Below are positions 1 to 8,928 of a DNA stretch of 64,000 nucleotides, in pieces. Both the position numbers and the translations under genes were made by a program. The notes under the pieces were generated by a model. It had not been told where the DNA came from and ran no database searches. It saw only the letters and a list, made by a program, of their open reading frames with translations. Each line of letters begins with the position of its first letter. The first letter of the stretch is position 1. Source of the stretch: Mucilaginibacter paludis DSM 18603 (GTDB lineage Bacteria; Bacteroidota; Bacteroidia; Sphingobacteriales; Sphingobacteriaceae); contig NZ_CM001403.1 of assembly GCF_000166195.2 (NCBI RefSeq), forward strand, positions 4,606,432 to 4,670,431, in the 5' to 3' direction.

Positions 1-408
1 AAAATTAGTGATTTTGTATGCAAAGATGCTGTCATCTTCAAGTGCGAAAAAACCATGCAAAAATCCTTGCGGAATCCATAATTGCAGGTTGTTTTGGGCG
101 CTCAGTTTAATTTTTAAATATTGCCCGTAAGTAGGGGAGCCTTTACGGATATCCACAGCTACATCAATTACACTGCCTTTAATTACCCTCACCAGTTTAT
201 CCTGCCCGTAAGGTGGCGCCTGGGCATGCAACCCCCGTAAGGTGCCTTTGGATGAGCTTGATTGATTGTCCTGAACAAAGTTGACGTTTATACCGGCTTC
301 GATATATTTTTGTTGGTTATAGCTTTCATAAAAATAACCGCGGTCGTCCGGAAATACCCTCGGTTCAATAATAAGCAAGCCCTCAATAGGGGTTTTTGTT
401 ACTTTCAT
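1..408 (-). CDS. rfbC: dTDP-4-dehydrorhamnose 3,5-epimerase (3' end outside window)
   Basis: RmlC epimerises C3 and C5 of dTDP-4-keto-6-deoxyglucose on the way to dTDP-L-rhamnose for surface polysaccharide. The first 136 codons are visible and read without a stop to the window edge; the family is usually about 180 residues, so roughly the last quarter is missing. The ATG is at 406-408. Family marks are the N-terminal FPDDRGYFYESYN segment, the LRGLHAQ motif with the catalytic-type His at residue 61, the KLVRVIKGSVIDVAVD cupin strands and the LWIPQGFLHGF segment. The usual RGLHYQ or RGLHFQ reads RGLHAQ here. The DUF4286 gene ends 4 bases upstream on the same strand, so the two are probably co-transcribed. 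The rest of a rhamnose operon would lie to the left of the window. Confidence 0.93.
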   Translation of the reverse strand, partial: MKVTKTPIEGLLIIEPRVFPDDRGYFYESYNQQKYIEAGINVNFVQDNQSSSSKGTLRGLHAQAPPYGQDKLVRVIKGSVIDVAVDIRKGSPTYGQYLKIKLSAQNNLQLWIPQGFLHGFFALEDDSIFAYKITNF

Positions 409-412
409 ATAT

Positions 413-712
413 TTAGTTTACAACTTGCATAATGCTTTCAAACAGCACCAATTTGTTTTCAAATTTTTTAAGGTGGATATTCTTGAAATGGTTGGCGGCA
501 GCTTGTTGATACACATTATACTGCTCCATATCGGTATCATATTGTACGCAATAGGTAAACCCCTCGTTAGGCGAGTTTAAAACATTTAAAATACGGTATC
601 CATTAAAGTGGCCGGTTGCCATTACCGCAGGTATATGCACGGTTTTTAACCAGTTTAGCCAATCGGCATGTACATCCTGGTCAATAATTATCGTTTCATT
701 TAAAATGATCAT
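413..712 (-). CDS. DUF4286 family protein
   Basis: Small cytoplasmic protein of 99 residues with no known function. It matches the DUF4286 pattern common in Bacteroidota: an N-terminal MIILNETIIID strand, then a short helix containing HADWLNWLKTVHIPAVMATGHF, then YCVQYDTDMEQYNVYQQAAANHF, which suggests a ferredoxin-like alpha/beta fold. The frame is open further upstream, but I chose the ATG at 710-712 because the family starts with MI(I/V)xN and the upstream residues do not look conserved. It lies between a TPR gene that ends 19 bases upstream and rfbC that starts 4 bases downstream, all on the minus strand, so the three are probably one transcript. The function is unknown. Confidence 0.85.
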   Translation of the reverse strand: MIILNETIIIDQDVHADWLNWLKTVHIPAVMATGHFNGYRILNVLNSPNEGFTYCVQYDTDMEQYNVYQQAAANHFKNIHLKKFENKLVLFESIMQVVN

Positions 713-731
713 GGCGCAAAAATATAAATTT

Positions 732-2591
732 TTAAGAGCCTGCGGGCAAATCGCCACGTAATGTTCTGAAGCGTTTGCGGGCCTCATTCAGCCAGGTGCT
801 GCCAGGGTAATCGGTAATGATCTTTTGATAACAGATTTGGGCCTTTGCTTTATCGTTTAGATGATTCTCATAAATATCGCCCAGCATAAATACAGCATCA
901 TCTGCCCATAAACCCGAAGCATGGTTTTTCTCAATATCTTGTAATGGTGCCAAAGCCAGTTGGTAATCCTTTTTTTGGATCAATATCCGGGCCTTGGCCA
1001 TTAATATATCATCGGTTAAAGTATTACCCGGAAAAACTTTATCAATGCTATCCAAAGTTATTACTGCTTTGTCGGGGTCTTGCTTGTAAATTAACAAATC
1101 TGCACGGGCATACATTTTTAAGGCATTGCCTGTGCTGTCAAAAGCGGTATGGTCGCTAATTAACAAGGATAAGTTGAGGGCATCATTAGCAATTAATTGT
1201 GATGTGGCTGCTTTAAGTACATCAAGTTGCCCTTTGGCCCAGGTAAAGTCGCCGGTATAATAAGCCAGTTTAGCATTACGGTATTGTGCTTCCTGGCCAA
1301 TATTAGTGCCGGGATAGCCTTTTTCTACCTGGCTGTAGGTTAACGTAGCATCCCATGGCCTGTTGTTCAGCAGGTAAACATCACCCAGATCCAATTTACA
1401 AGCGGCGAGCAGGTTAGGCCTTAAGTTGGGTATATTAACAGTCTCTTCCAATAGTTTTTGAGCATCGTTTAATTGATGCAGTTTAAAGGCCTGTAAATTG
1501 GCCAACCTTTGCATGGCAAATGCAGTATTGCTGTTGCGCCCAAATTCGGTAAGTAAACCCAGGTAGTCCTTTTCAAGCGAGGTGAGGTCGGCTGCGGTAT
1601 ACTTGCCTTCGGTTATTTTTAAATTTTTGGTATTAAGCAATTCAATTTTTGCGGGTATATAATACTCCTGATTACTGCCTTTGCTGATTACGTATTCGTA
1701 TCCGCGTATAGCTTCATCATAAGCCATGTTTGATACCAGCGTTTGGCAGAGGTCAAATATGCTGGCACCTCCGTCATTTTGGCGACGGTTGAGTCCCAAA
1801 GCCTGGTTAAGGGCAGCGGCAAATTGTTTTTGTTGCAAATATTGCCAGGTGAGCAGGTCGGCAAATATGGTTTCTTGCGGATATTGTTGTATGACTTTTA
1901 ACAGGGCAACTTTAAGTATATCATAATCGGTAGCGCCGTCAAACAACATCGCCATGGTGTTTTTTGCCTGTGTGATATAATCGGGATGATTCAGTAACAG
2001 CCGCAGATACTCGTTAATCATGTTTACTTTATCATGCTTGTAACGGTAGAGGCTCACCATTTCGTTACTGTACAAATCATCATTATGCAAAATCTTTCGC
2101 CCTTGTAAAAAGGCCTTGATGGCATAGTCAATGTTTTCGGCCTGGTAAAACTGCATGGCGGTATTATTAATTGCGAACTGATCTGCCGGCAGATTTTTAA
2201 TCACATCATTATAAATAGCATCCGCTTTATCCTGATTCCCTTTTTCATGATACAAGCTTCCAAGCGCTATAGCATATTGAGTATCCTCAGGATGCTTATG
2301 CATCATCTTTTTGGTGACGCTTTCGGCTTCGTCAAACTTTTTTAGGCTCATTAAGCTCTGGTAGTAAAAGGAATAAAAGCTCTCGTTATTTTGTTTATAA
2401 AGCTTTTGATAAATGTCTGCCGCTTTTTGAGGCTCTCCGTTTTGGCTAAACTGCCGGGCCAGTTGCAGCTCTTCAACCTGTGCACAAAGCGTTAAACTGC
2501 TCAATAAAATAACCATGCTAAGCAGTAATTTATTGGCCCCGGATAAAAATTGATAGGTAGCTGCACCTATAGTACGGCATAAAATATTCAT
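732..2591 (-). CDS. exported TPR-repeat protein
   Basis: A protein of about 619 residues made almost wholly of tetratricopeptide-like helical hairpins, for example ARQFSQNGEPQKAADIYQKLYKQ and ALGSLYHEKGNQDKADAIYNDVI. TPR arrays act as protein-binding scaffolds, in Bacteroidota often in the periplasm or on the outer membrane. A hydrophobic stretch at residues 20-38 ending LTLCAQ looks like a signal peptide. The frame opens with TTG at 2600, but the ATG at 2589-2591 is the better start. The C-terminal part (GDIYENHLNDKAKAQICYQKIITDYPGS) is typical of outer-membrane assembly or BamD-like TPR modules, but no specific partner can be named. A TAnnTTTG-like box lies on the minus strand at 2632-2639. 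It heads the unit with DUF4286 and rfbC. Confidence 0.85.
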   Translation of the reverse strand: MNILCRTIGAATYQFLSGANKLLLSMVILLSSLTLCAQVEELQLARQFSQNGEPQKAADIYQKLYKQNNESFYSFYYQSLMSLKKFDEAESVTKKMMHKHPEDTQYAIALGSLYHEKGNQDKADAIYNDVIKNLPADQFAINNTAMQFYQAENIDYAIKAFLQGRKILHNDDLYSNEMVSLYRYKHDKVNMINEYLRLLLNHPDYITQAKNTMAMLFDGATDYDILKVALLKVIQQYPQETIFADLLTWQYLQQKQFAAALNQALGLNRRQNDGGASIFDLCQTLVSNMAYDEAIRGYEYVISKGSNQEYYIPAKIELLNTKNLKITEGKYTAADLTSLEKDYLGLLTEFGRNSNTAFAMQRLANLQAFKLHQLNDAQKLLEETVNIPNLRPNLLAACKLDLGDVYLLNNRPWDATLTYSQVEKGYPGTNIGQEAQYRNAKLAYYTGDFTWAKGQLDVLKAATSQLIANDALNLSLLISDHTAFDSTGNALKMYARADLLIYKQDPDKAVITLDSIDKVFPGNTLTDDILMAKARILIQKKDYQLALAPLQDIEKNHASGLWADDAVFMLGDIYENHLNDKAKAQICYQKIITDYPGSTWLNEARKRFRTLRGDLPAGS

Positions 2592-2792
2592 GATAAGCAA
2601 AGCATTAAGGCAAGTGAATATTTCATATAATCAAAAATAAAGTATTAAAACGATTTTTTGTGTATGCTTGTATTTGGAGAAATTATAAAATTGCAAACCG
2701 GTAAAATTGTAGTGACATTTTGCACTTAGTCGAATACATTTTATAATTTAACCTAAATCTAGTAAAAGTAAACGGGGGGATTGTATATCTAA

Positions 2793-4688
2793 ATGTTAAA
2801 CCATTTTAAAAAGCTTTTTTGTGTTGCGGTTATTATTGCTGTTTGCTCATGCAATAATAAGAAGGTGCCGCCAATACCGATAGGCGATTTTTTTAATCCG
2901 CCGGATAAAAGTGTGTTCCATATTTCGCCGGATGGTAAATACATTTCGTACCTAAAACGTTTTAAGGGTAAGCAAAACATTTATATCAAAACCCTGGCCG
3001 ACGGGACAGAACGTATGGCTACATCGTTTTTGGATTACTCCGTTCGCGATTATTTCTGGACATACAATAACCAGATCATCCTCATCAAGAATATATTTGA
3101 GCTTAACCAGTTTCAAATGTTCGCCATTAATGCGGCAACCTTGCAAAAAAGCACGTTGCTCACTACCGGCAAAGTTAATTTCAGGCTGTTAAATCGAAAT
3201 CCTAATAATCCGGATGTCATTACCATCAGCATGAACAAGAGGGATTCGTCGGCTATTGACGTTTACCGGATGAACACTAAAACCGGCGAGCTGAAAATGT
3301 ACATCAAAAATCCTGGCAACATCACGGAGTGGTTTCCAGATGCAGATGGCAAGATCAGGCTGGCCAAAGCATCTGATGGTGTTAACGAAACCATACTTTT
3401 CAGAGAAAATGACGATTCGAAATTCAGGTCGATCATTGTAAATAATTTCAAAAATATGGTTGAACCTGTGGCTTTTACAGGGGCGAAAAACTACTTCTAT
3501 GCTTTATCCAATGTAAACAGGGATAAAACCGCTTTGGTAGAAATTAATGCCGAAAATGGTAAGGAGGAAAAGGTAATTTATGAAAATGCCAATGCGGATA
3601 TTGAAGATGTATCTTACTCTAAAAGAAAACACAGACTTGAGATGGTATCCTGGGCGGAAGCCAAGCCCCAAAAGCACTTCTTAAACGATGGAGTTAAGGC
3701 GATATATGATGATGTTTCGCAGCAGTTGCCTGACAACGAAATCAGAATTATCGATCGTGATAGTTCGGAAAGCCATTTTTTAATCAGTACTTATAATGAT
3801 CGCAATGCGGGCCTGTTTTATTTGTACTCGGTAGCGGATAAAAAACTGGTTAAATTGAACGACCGGGACCCGCGGATTAACCCGGCCGACCTTTGCGAGA
3901 TGAAGCCGATATCGTTTAAGGCGAGTGACGGTACCTTAATTAATGGTTATTTAACACTTCCTGCCGGGCGCCGCGCCGAAAATTTGCCTATTGTAGTTAT
4001 ACCGCACGCCGACCCCTGGCGACGTAATACCTGGGGGTATAGCGCCGAGGTGCAGTTTTTAGCTAACCGCGGATACGGCGTTTTTCAGGTTAACTATCGT
4101 GGCTCAACCGGCTATGGAAAAAAATTTTACAGCGCAGGCTTTAAACAGGTTGGTGGCAAAATGCAGCAAGATATAACCGATGGTGTAAAATGGCTTATTG
4201 CTAAAAAAATAGCTAATCCTAAACAGATCGGCATATTCGGAACGGCTTTCGGCGGTTTTTCTGCCCTGTACGGTGTATCCTTTAATCCCGGGTTATACAG
4301 TTGCGCGGCTGTTCAATACGGTCTTATTAACTTTTTCACCTTTGTAAAGGATGTTCCGCCTTACCTGAAGCCATACCTGAGCATGATATACGAAAAAGTA
4401 GGTAACCCCGAAACTGATGCCGATATGTTTAGGGCCATATCGCCGGTTTTTAATACCGATAAAATAAAAGTTCCGCTGCTGATTTATCAAAGCGCCCGCG
4501 ACCCTCATGCTAACATGAGCGAATTGAATCAGTTTGTAAGGGAACTTAAAAAGCGAAAAGTAAGCGTAAACTACATCTTGGTTAACAATACCAGGAACGG
4601 CGATCATAGCCAGCGGGAGCGTAACAGGTTGCAAATGTATACTGAACTGGAGAAGTTTTTGGAAATTAACCTGCTCGGAAAGAAATGA
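2793..4688 (+). CDS. S9 prolyl-oligopeptidase-like lipoprotein lacking the catalytic serine
   Basis: The 631-residue protein has a lipoprotein-type signal (IIAVCSC, lipid Cys near residue 20), a WD40/propeller-like region at about 40-370 (HISPDGKYISYLKR and later strands) and a C-terminal alpha/beta hydrolase domain at about 375-628. In S9 peptidases the nucleophile lies in GxSxGG. Here the elbow reads FGTAFGGFSALYG, with Ala485 (GCT at 4245-4247) in place of Ser. The Asp (Asp570, SARDPHANM) and His (His605, NGDHSQRE) of the triad are still present. It is therefore probably inactive as a peptidase, and a binding or sensing role is an inference. The gene ends 13 bases before a histidine kinase gene, which is followed 7 bases later by a response regulator gene, so it is likely a partner of that two-component system. 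Confidence 0.85.
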   Translation: MLNHFKKLFCVAVIIAVCSCNNKKVPPIPIGDFFNPPDKSVFHISPDGKYISYLKRFKGKQNIYIKTLADGTERMATSFLDYSVRDYFWTYNNQIILIKNIFELNQFQMFAINAATLQKSTLLTTGKVNFRLLNRNPNNPDVITISMNKRDSSAIDVYRMNTKTGELKMYIKNPGNITEWFPDADGKIRLAKASDGVNETILFRENDDSKFRSIIVNNFKNMVEPVAFTGAKNYFYALSNVNRDKTALVEINAENGKEEKVIYENANADIEDVSYSKRKHRLEMVSWAEAKPQKHFLNDGVKAIYDDVSQQLPDNEIRIIDRDSSESHFLISTYNDRNAGLFYLYSVADKKLVKLNDRDPRINPADLCEMKPISFKASDGTLINGYLTLPAGRRAENLPIVVIPHADPWRRNTWGYSAEVQFLANRGYGVFQVNYRGSTGYGKKFYSAGFKQVGGKMQQDITDGVKWLIAKKIANPKQIGIFGTAFGGFSALYGVSFNPGLYSCAAVQYGLINFFTFVKDVPPYLKPYLSMIYEKVGNPETDADMFRAISPVFNTDKIKVPLLIYQSARDPHANMSELNQFVRELKKRKVSVNYILVNNTRNGDHSQRERNRLQMYTELEKFLEINLLGKK

Positions 4689-4701
4689 GGCAGCCCGCCC
4701 G

Positions 4702-6345
4702 ATGACGAAAAAGGAAAGTATATACCGTAAAAGCTTTTCGCTGATTATAGCATTTATTGTGCTGATATCGGCTATTTTAATAGCAGCTTTGTTGATAGCC
4801 TATGGCCTTACCCGAAAATATGTTGAAAACGAATTTTATTCGAATAAAATTGAGGTACTGGAAAAAACCATATTGCCTTATAACGATTTTTTTCAAAACA
4901 AGATTCCCGAAATTACCGCTTATCAGGGTTTTTTGAACGAAGCCTCGGCATCCAAATACGCCGATTCTGTATTTAGTAATTATCCGTTTGTAAAAAGTAT
5001 CGATTTTTATCATTTCGATATCAGCAATCATAAAAAGCAGGCTACCGTAAAAAGCGGTAATTTAAGTATCACTGTTAAGGGTGTTTTTAATTTTGCGCCT
5101 GGCCTTGATCATCAGTTAAAAGGTACCAGGATTAATACGGACAAAAATATTGAGGATTTTAAATTGATGGCTCTAAAGCTGAGCAGCTTTATTAAAGTGG
5201 CCGATACATCAAGAGTGTACAGCGCCGACGAACTTTTTAAAACCTTTTATGATATTAAGCCCAATAAGATAAGCTATATCAACAACCCGCGACGGGAAGA
5301 ACTTAAAATTTATAAAGATTTATTGACCAGCAAGGCACCCTCATCCATTTACCAGCAGGATATGATGACCTTTTATCTCAATCCATTTAGTCTGCAGATT
5401 AAGAATACCCATCCTGAACTATATGAGCATATCAGCATCAGGCAGGTGGTTTATGATCCATTGGACAATAACGACGCTGAGATGTTTACCGAGATTGCAT
5501 TGCCTGGCACCTTTTCCGACTATAAACTCTATTTCCAATCCGACAAAAATTTTATCACCAGAGAAACTATTCGTCGTTTTTTACCGGTAACAGGTTTGGT
5601 TTTGGCCGTATATTTGTTTATTGTGGTTATTGGCTGGCTTATTTACCGCAACCTGAACGTGAATCACAAACTATTTAAACTGCAGTACGATTTTATAAAT
5701 AATTTTACACATGAGTTTAAAACGCCGGTTAGCGTAATAAAAATTGCCGGGTCAAACTTGCGTAGCGATACTCAGCTTACCGACAGGCAAAGAATGCATT
5801 ACGGTAAAATTTTGGATGAGGAGGCCGATAAGCTGAACGAATTGATGAATAAGCTCCTCTCGTTTACGCAGCTTGAAAATAAATCGATACATTTAAAAAA
5901 GGAAGCTATCGAGATTGAACCTTTTGTTCAGAGTTATATTGATACCTTTAAAATAAAATATCCCGCTTTTAACCTGACTTACGAAGTTAAAAACGTAAAA
6001 AGTTTTGAATCGGACCCGGTATTGCTGGGGAGCATTTTTCAGAATATGATAGAGAACGCATATAAATATTCGCCTCCTCAGCGTAAGGAACAGCATATTG
6101 TGGTGGAACGCGTACGAAAAGATATCGTATTTTTATTTAAGGATAAAGGTATCGGTATTCCCAAAAACGAAATAGATAACATATTTAAAAAGTTTTACAG
6201 GATACAGAGCCAATATAACCAGAATGGAAGCGTGGGCTTAGGCTTGGCTTTCTGCAAGGAACTTGTTAATTTTATGAACGGGGAAATATCCGTAAGCAGT
6301 AAGGTTAACGAGGGTTCGGAGTTTAAAATCGTACTGCCATATTAA
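4702..6345 (+). CDS. sensor histidine kinase, two-TM periplasmic sensor
   Basis: A 547-residue membrane kinase. A first TM segment lies at about residues 13-34, a periplasmic sensor of about 255 residues follows, and a second TM lies at about 293-316. The sensor is not one I recognise. The kinase core has an H-box FTHEFKTPVSVIK with His337 as phospho-acceptor, an N-box IFQNMIENAYKYSP, a G1 box KDKGIGIPK, an F-box FKKFYR and a G2 box GSVGLGLAFCKELV. There is no clear HAMP domain between TM2 and the dimerisation helices. It is translated 13 bases after the S9-like lipoprotein gene and 7 bases before its response regulator gene. The periplasmic neighbour may supply the signal, but this is inferred from gene order only. 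Confidence 0.95.
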   Translation: MTKKESIYRKSFSLIIAFIVLISAILIAALLIAYGLTRKYVENEFYSNKIEVLEKTILPYNDFFQNKIPEITAYQGFLNEASASKYADSVFSNYPFVKSIDFYHFDISNHKKQATVKSGNLSITVKGVFNFAPGLDHQLKGTRINTDKNIEDFKLMALKLSSFIKVADTSRVYSADELFKTFYDIKPNKISYINNPRREELKIYKDLLTSKAPSSIYQQDMMTFYLNPFSLQIKNTHPELYEHISIRQVVYDPLDNNDAEMFTEIALPGTFSDYKLYFQSDKNFITRETIRRFLPVTGLVLAVYLFIVVIGWLIYRNLNVNHKLFKLQYDFINNFTHEFKTPVSVIKIAGSNLRSDTQLTDRQRMHYGKILDEEADKLNELMNKLLSFTQLENKSIHLKKEAIEIEPFVQSYIDTFKIKYPAFNLTYEVKNVKSFESDPVLLGSIFQNMIENAYKYSPPQRKEQHIVVERVRKDIVFLFKDKGIGIPKNEIDNIFKKFYRIQSQYNQNGSVGLGLAFCKELVNFMNGEISVSSKVNEGSEFKIVLPY

Positions 6346-6352
6346 CTGATAT

Positions 6353-7042
6353 ATGAACAAGGAAATAAAAATTGCTTTAGTAGAAGACGACGAAAATCTG
6401 AGATTTTTGGTTGCGGAACGGTTGGAATTAGAAGGCTATAAAGTTTTGGAGGCTGAAGATGGTGACAAGGCGGAAAAAATGATTATGGAAGAAATGCCCG
6501 ACATTGTTTTGCTGGACTGGATGCTGCCCGGGAAGCAGGGATCCGAAGTATGTACCTCAATACGTGATAAGGGATTTGATAAATTGGTAATTATGATGAC
6601 GGCGAAGGCGCAGGACGTGGATAAAATTGAAGCCTACCAGTTTGGTGTGTCCGATTATATCACCAAGCCCTTTAATATGGATGTTTTGGTGGCTATGATT
6701 GATAACAAGATCAAGTTTACCCTGAACAACGAAAAATCCGAATCGTACAAGTTTGCCAATATGGAGCATCATCCCAATACGCATACTTTGTTAAGGGATG
6801 GCCGTAAAATTGAGCTCACCATTTTAGAGAACCGTATTTTGCTCTATTTCCTGAAGAATAAAAACAAAGTAATTAACCGCGAAGAACTGATGATGGAAGT
6901 TTGGGGTTACAACGCCGATGTAAATACCCGTACCCTGGATATGCACATTGTAAGGCTCCGAAAAAAAATAGAGAACAATCCAGATTCGCCTCAATACCTG
7001 CAAACGGTTAGGGGTATTGGGTATAAGTTTGTTTATGAGTGA
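6353..7042 (+). CDS. OmpR-family response regulator
   Basis: A 229-residue cytoplasmic regulator. The receiver domain (about 1-122) has the acidic pair VEDDEN, phospho-acceptor Asp55 in VLLDWMLPG, the Thr of MMTAKAQ and the conserved Lys in ITKPFN. The C-terminal winged helix (about 132-229) contains the recognition region NTRTLDMHIVRLRKKIE and the terminal hairpin TVRGIGYKF. It is the cognate partner of the kinase 7 bases upstream. A bidirectional terminator follows at 7141-7186. Its targets are unknown, and no promoter with an obvious binding site could be identified nearby. Confidence 0.96.
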   Translation: MNKEIKIALVEDDENLRFLVAERLELEGYKVLEAEDGDKAEKMIMEEMPDIVLLDWMLPGKQGSEVCTSIRDKGFDKLVIMMTAKAQDVDKIEAYQFGVSDYITKPFNMDVLVAMIDNKIKFTLNNEKSESYKFANMEHHPNTHTLLRDGRKIELTILENRILLYFLKNKNKVINREELMMEVWGYNADVNTRTLDMHIVRLRKKIENNPDSPQYLQTVRGIGYKFVYE

Positions 7043-7140
7043 TAAGAGTAGATTCGGCTATTATAAAGTAGATGTAGCTTATCCGCCGTTTTAATCTACA
7101 GCAGTAGTGTTCCTCAATTTGTAAATAGGAATGGTATTAA

Positions 7141-7186
7141 AAAAAAGAAAGAGGTTTTACCTGCGGGTGAAACCTCTTTCTTTTTT
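7141..7186. terminator. bidirectional terminator between convergent genes
   Basis: A perfect 17-bp inverted repeat (7141-7157 with 7170-7186) surrounds a 12-base loop. The A-rich 5' arm and T-rich 3' arm give a U-tract in both directions. It lies between the converging response regulator gene (plus) and the surface-protein gene (minus). Confidence 0.92.
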
Positions 7187-7191
7187 AATGC

Positions 7192-8580
7192 TTAGCTTTT
7201 TTTGCTAATGATACTACGAAGCTGCTCCTGCATTATTTTGAGCTGCTCCTGTAGTTTTTGATTCTCTATTTGTTGCGTTTCTTTAATCTCCTTAACCTGT
7301 TGTTCTTTCTCAATCAGGTATAAGGTTAGTTCTTCTACCTTTTTTAACAGCTTGGTATTCATATCGCCAAGGTCTATACCATCTTTGGTCATTTGCGCAG
7401 CCGAAGGTATCTCAGGTAAGTGATGATACTTGGTTACATAGTTTTTTAATTCATTAAGGTTTATCAGGTTGTAGCCGGTATTAAATACATAATCAGGAGC
7501 AGGCACGCTCAGGTCAACCTTTACTTCTTTGGAGTGGATAGTTCCGTTTACTGTTAATTTTTGGTCGGGGGCGGTTGTGCCAACCCCAATATTGCCCGAT
7601 GGTAATATGGTCATTTTTGTATCGGCTAAAGTAACCGTACTTTGATCGGTTGCGCTGCTTACTAAAAATTTAAGGCTGCCAACTCCGTATGCATTGGTTC
7701 TTTCATGCACAATGGACGCTTTCCAATAAGTTGCGCCGGCGCCTTCATTTATAAAGCCGATTCCTACGGCGTTTCCACCGTTTGAGGTGATGTTTTGGTT
7801 TTGCAAGCCTGTGACGATGTTTAAGCCATTATTATTAACTGAGACATGTAATTTGGTTGACGGTGCAGTGGTGCCGATGCCAAGGCCGCCCGAAGAAACC
7901 ATAAGGCCTTTACCATTTACAACTTCCACATAACTTTTGTCGTGTTCGGTGGTGCTATTGCCAGTTCCGGCACCAAGTTGAATACCGGAGTCAAACTGAA
8001 TGCGCAATTGCTGCAATGCGCTTCCTTGCCATTCGCCAGCTGTGCGGTATATGCCGTACCGATCGCCACTACTCCAATACATACCGCTGTTGGAATTAGT
8101 GACCGGGTTATCACCAAAGGTAAGCTGCCCTGTAGTTGAAAGATCAAGGTTTCTTTGGGGTCTTGTTGTACCGATACCCACATTGCCCGATGGTAATATA
8201 GTCATTTTGGTATCGGCTAAACTAACCATACTGGCATCGACAGTGCTACTTACTAAAAATTTAAGGCTACCAACGCCAAAGCCGCCGGTTCTTTCGTGCA
8301 CAATGGCCGCCTTCCAATAGCTTCCGGCTACTTCATTTAAAAAGCCAATTCCCACAGCGTTTCCACCAGATGAGTTGCCAGTATGGTTTTGCAAGCCCGC
8401 GATAATATTTAAGCCATTATTCTCAACAAAAACATGTAGTTTAGTTGTTGGTGCGGAGATGCCAATACCCGCATTACCAGTGGGGAGCCAATAATCACCG
8501 GTTGTGCTCGCTGTAGTCCATTGAGCGCTGGCAAAGTTTGCGTTAATAATTAATGCGGCTATTAGTATTATTTTTTTCAT
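7192..8580 (-). CDS. exported repeat protein with tail-fibre-like beta repeats and coiled-coil C terminus
   Basis: A 462-residue secreted protein. A signal peptide (MKKIILIAALIINANFASAQ) is followed by GNxGIGTxxPxxKL repeats typical of trimeric, tail-fibre-like surface proteins of Bacteroidota. A block of about 115 residues occurs twice (about 36-150 and 228-345) with near-identical text such as GSLKFLVSS and TKMTILPSGN. The C-terminal part holds the family motif PDYVFNTGYNLINLNELKNY with HHLPEIPSA, then a long coiled coil rich in Glu, Gln and Lys. This end resembles the segment before the S74 chaperone/autoprotease of tail spikes, but no clear S74 catalytic motif is seen. Its role is probably adhesion or cell-surface structure. 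It has no same-strand neighbour, so it is monocistronic. Confidence 0.8.
   Translation of the reverse strand: MKKIILIAALIINANFASAQWTTASTTGDYWLPTGNAGIGISAPTTKLHVFVENNGLNIIAGLQNHTGNSSGGNAVGIGFLNEVAGSYWKAAIVHERTGGFGVGSLKFLVSSTVDASMVSLADTKMTILPSGNVGIGTTRPQRNLDLSTTGQLTFGDNPVTNSNSGMYWSSGDRYGIYRTAGEWQGSALQQLRIQFDSGIQLGAGTGNSTTEHDKSYVEVVNGKGLMVSSGGLGIGTTAPSTKLHVSVNNNGLNIVTGLQNQNITSNGGNAVGIGFINEGAGATYWKASIVHERTNAYGVGSLKFLVSSATDQSTVTLADTKMTILPSGNIGVGTTAPDQKLTVNGTIHSKEVKVDLSVPAPDYVFNTGYNLINLNELKNYVTKYHHLPEIPSAAQMTKDGIDLGDMNTKLLKKVEELTLYLIEKEQQVKEIKETQQIENQKLQEQLKIMQEQLRSIISKKS
7560..8470. repeat. internal direct duplication within the surface-protein gene
   Basis: Two stretches of about 300 bases, at roughly 7560-7865 and 8165-8470, encode nearly the same block. 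Shared runs include the ttgcccgatggtaatat segments near 7592 and 8183 and the gtttccaccg/gtttccacca segments near 7765 and 8360. They are direct repeats of coding sequence that could recombine to shorten or lengthen the protein. Confidence 0.85.
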
Positions 8581-8928
8581 TGAATAAGGGGGTTTTATTG
8601 TTGATGATTAAGTTAAGTTAATTATAGTGTTATCATGAAGTTATTAAGGTGTATAATTTCTTCATACGGATAAATATATGCAATATTTACATGGTTTGTA
8701 GTGTTTTGATAGCGTATGATTTATGTTTTTTCAGCCATAGCGTCAATGGGACTTTGCTAACGCTGCATGGTATTTCTTGTGTAACGTAAGGCCCATCGGT
8801 AACCCATTAATTCCCTTTCGGCAATCAGTCATAAAATAATTATCTTTACGGATACTTAGCATTGATTTAATTTGCATGATATTTTACGCTACTATATTAT
8901 GCTCGGTATCCAAGCAATTTAAAGCTAC
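8581..8928. other. AT-rich intergenic region between divergent genes
   Basis: 348 bases without a credible gene. It must hold the promoters of the surface protein (minus) and of the ECF sigma gene (plus). A TATCTTTA box near 8841-8848 is a weak match to the Bacteroidota minus-7 element; nothing else is clear. Confidence 0.5.

Noticed and set aside
8179..8320. Plus-strand frames across the surface-protein gene (7942-8320).
   Set aside because: They are mirror frames of a clearly coding minus-strand gene with signal peptide and repeats.
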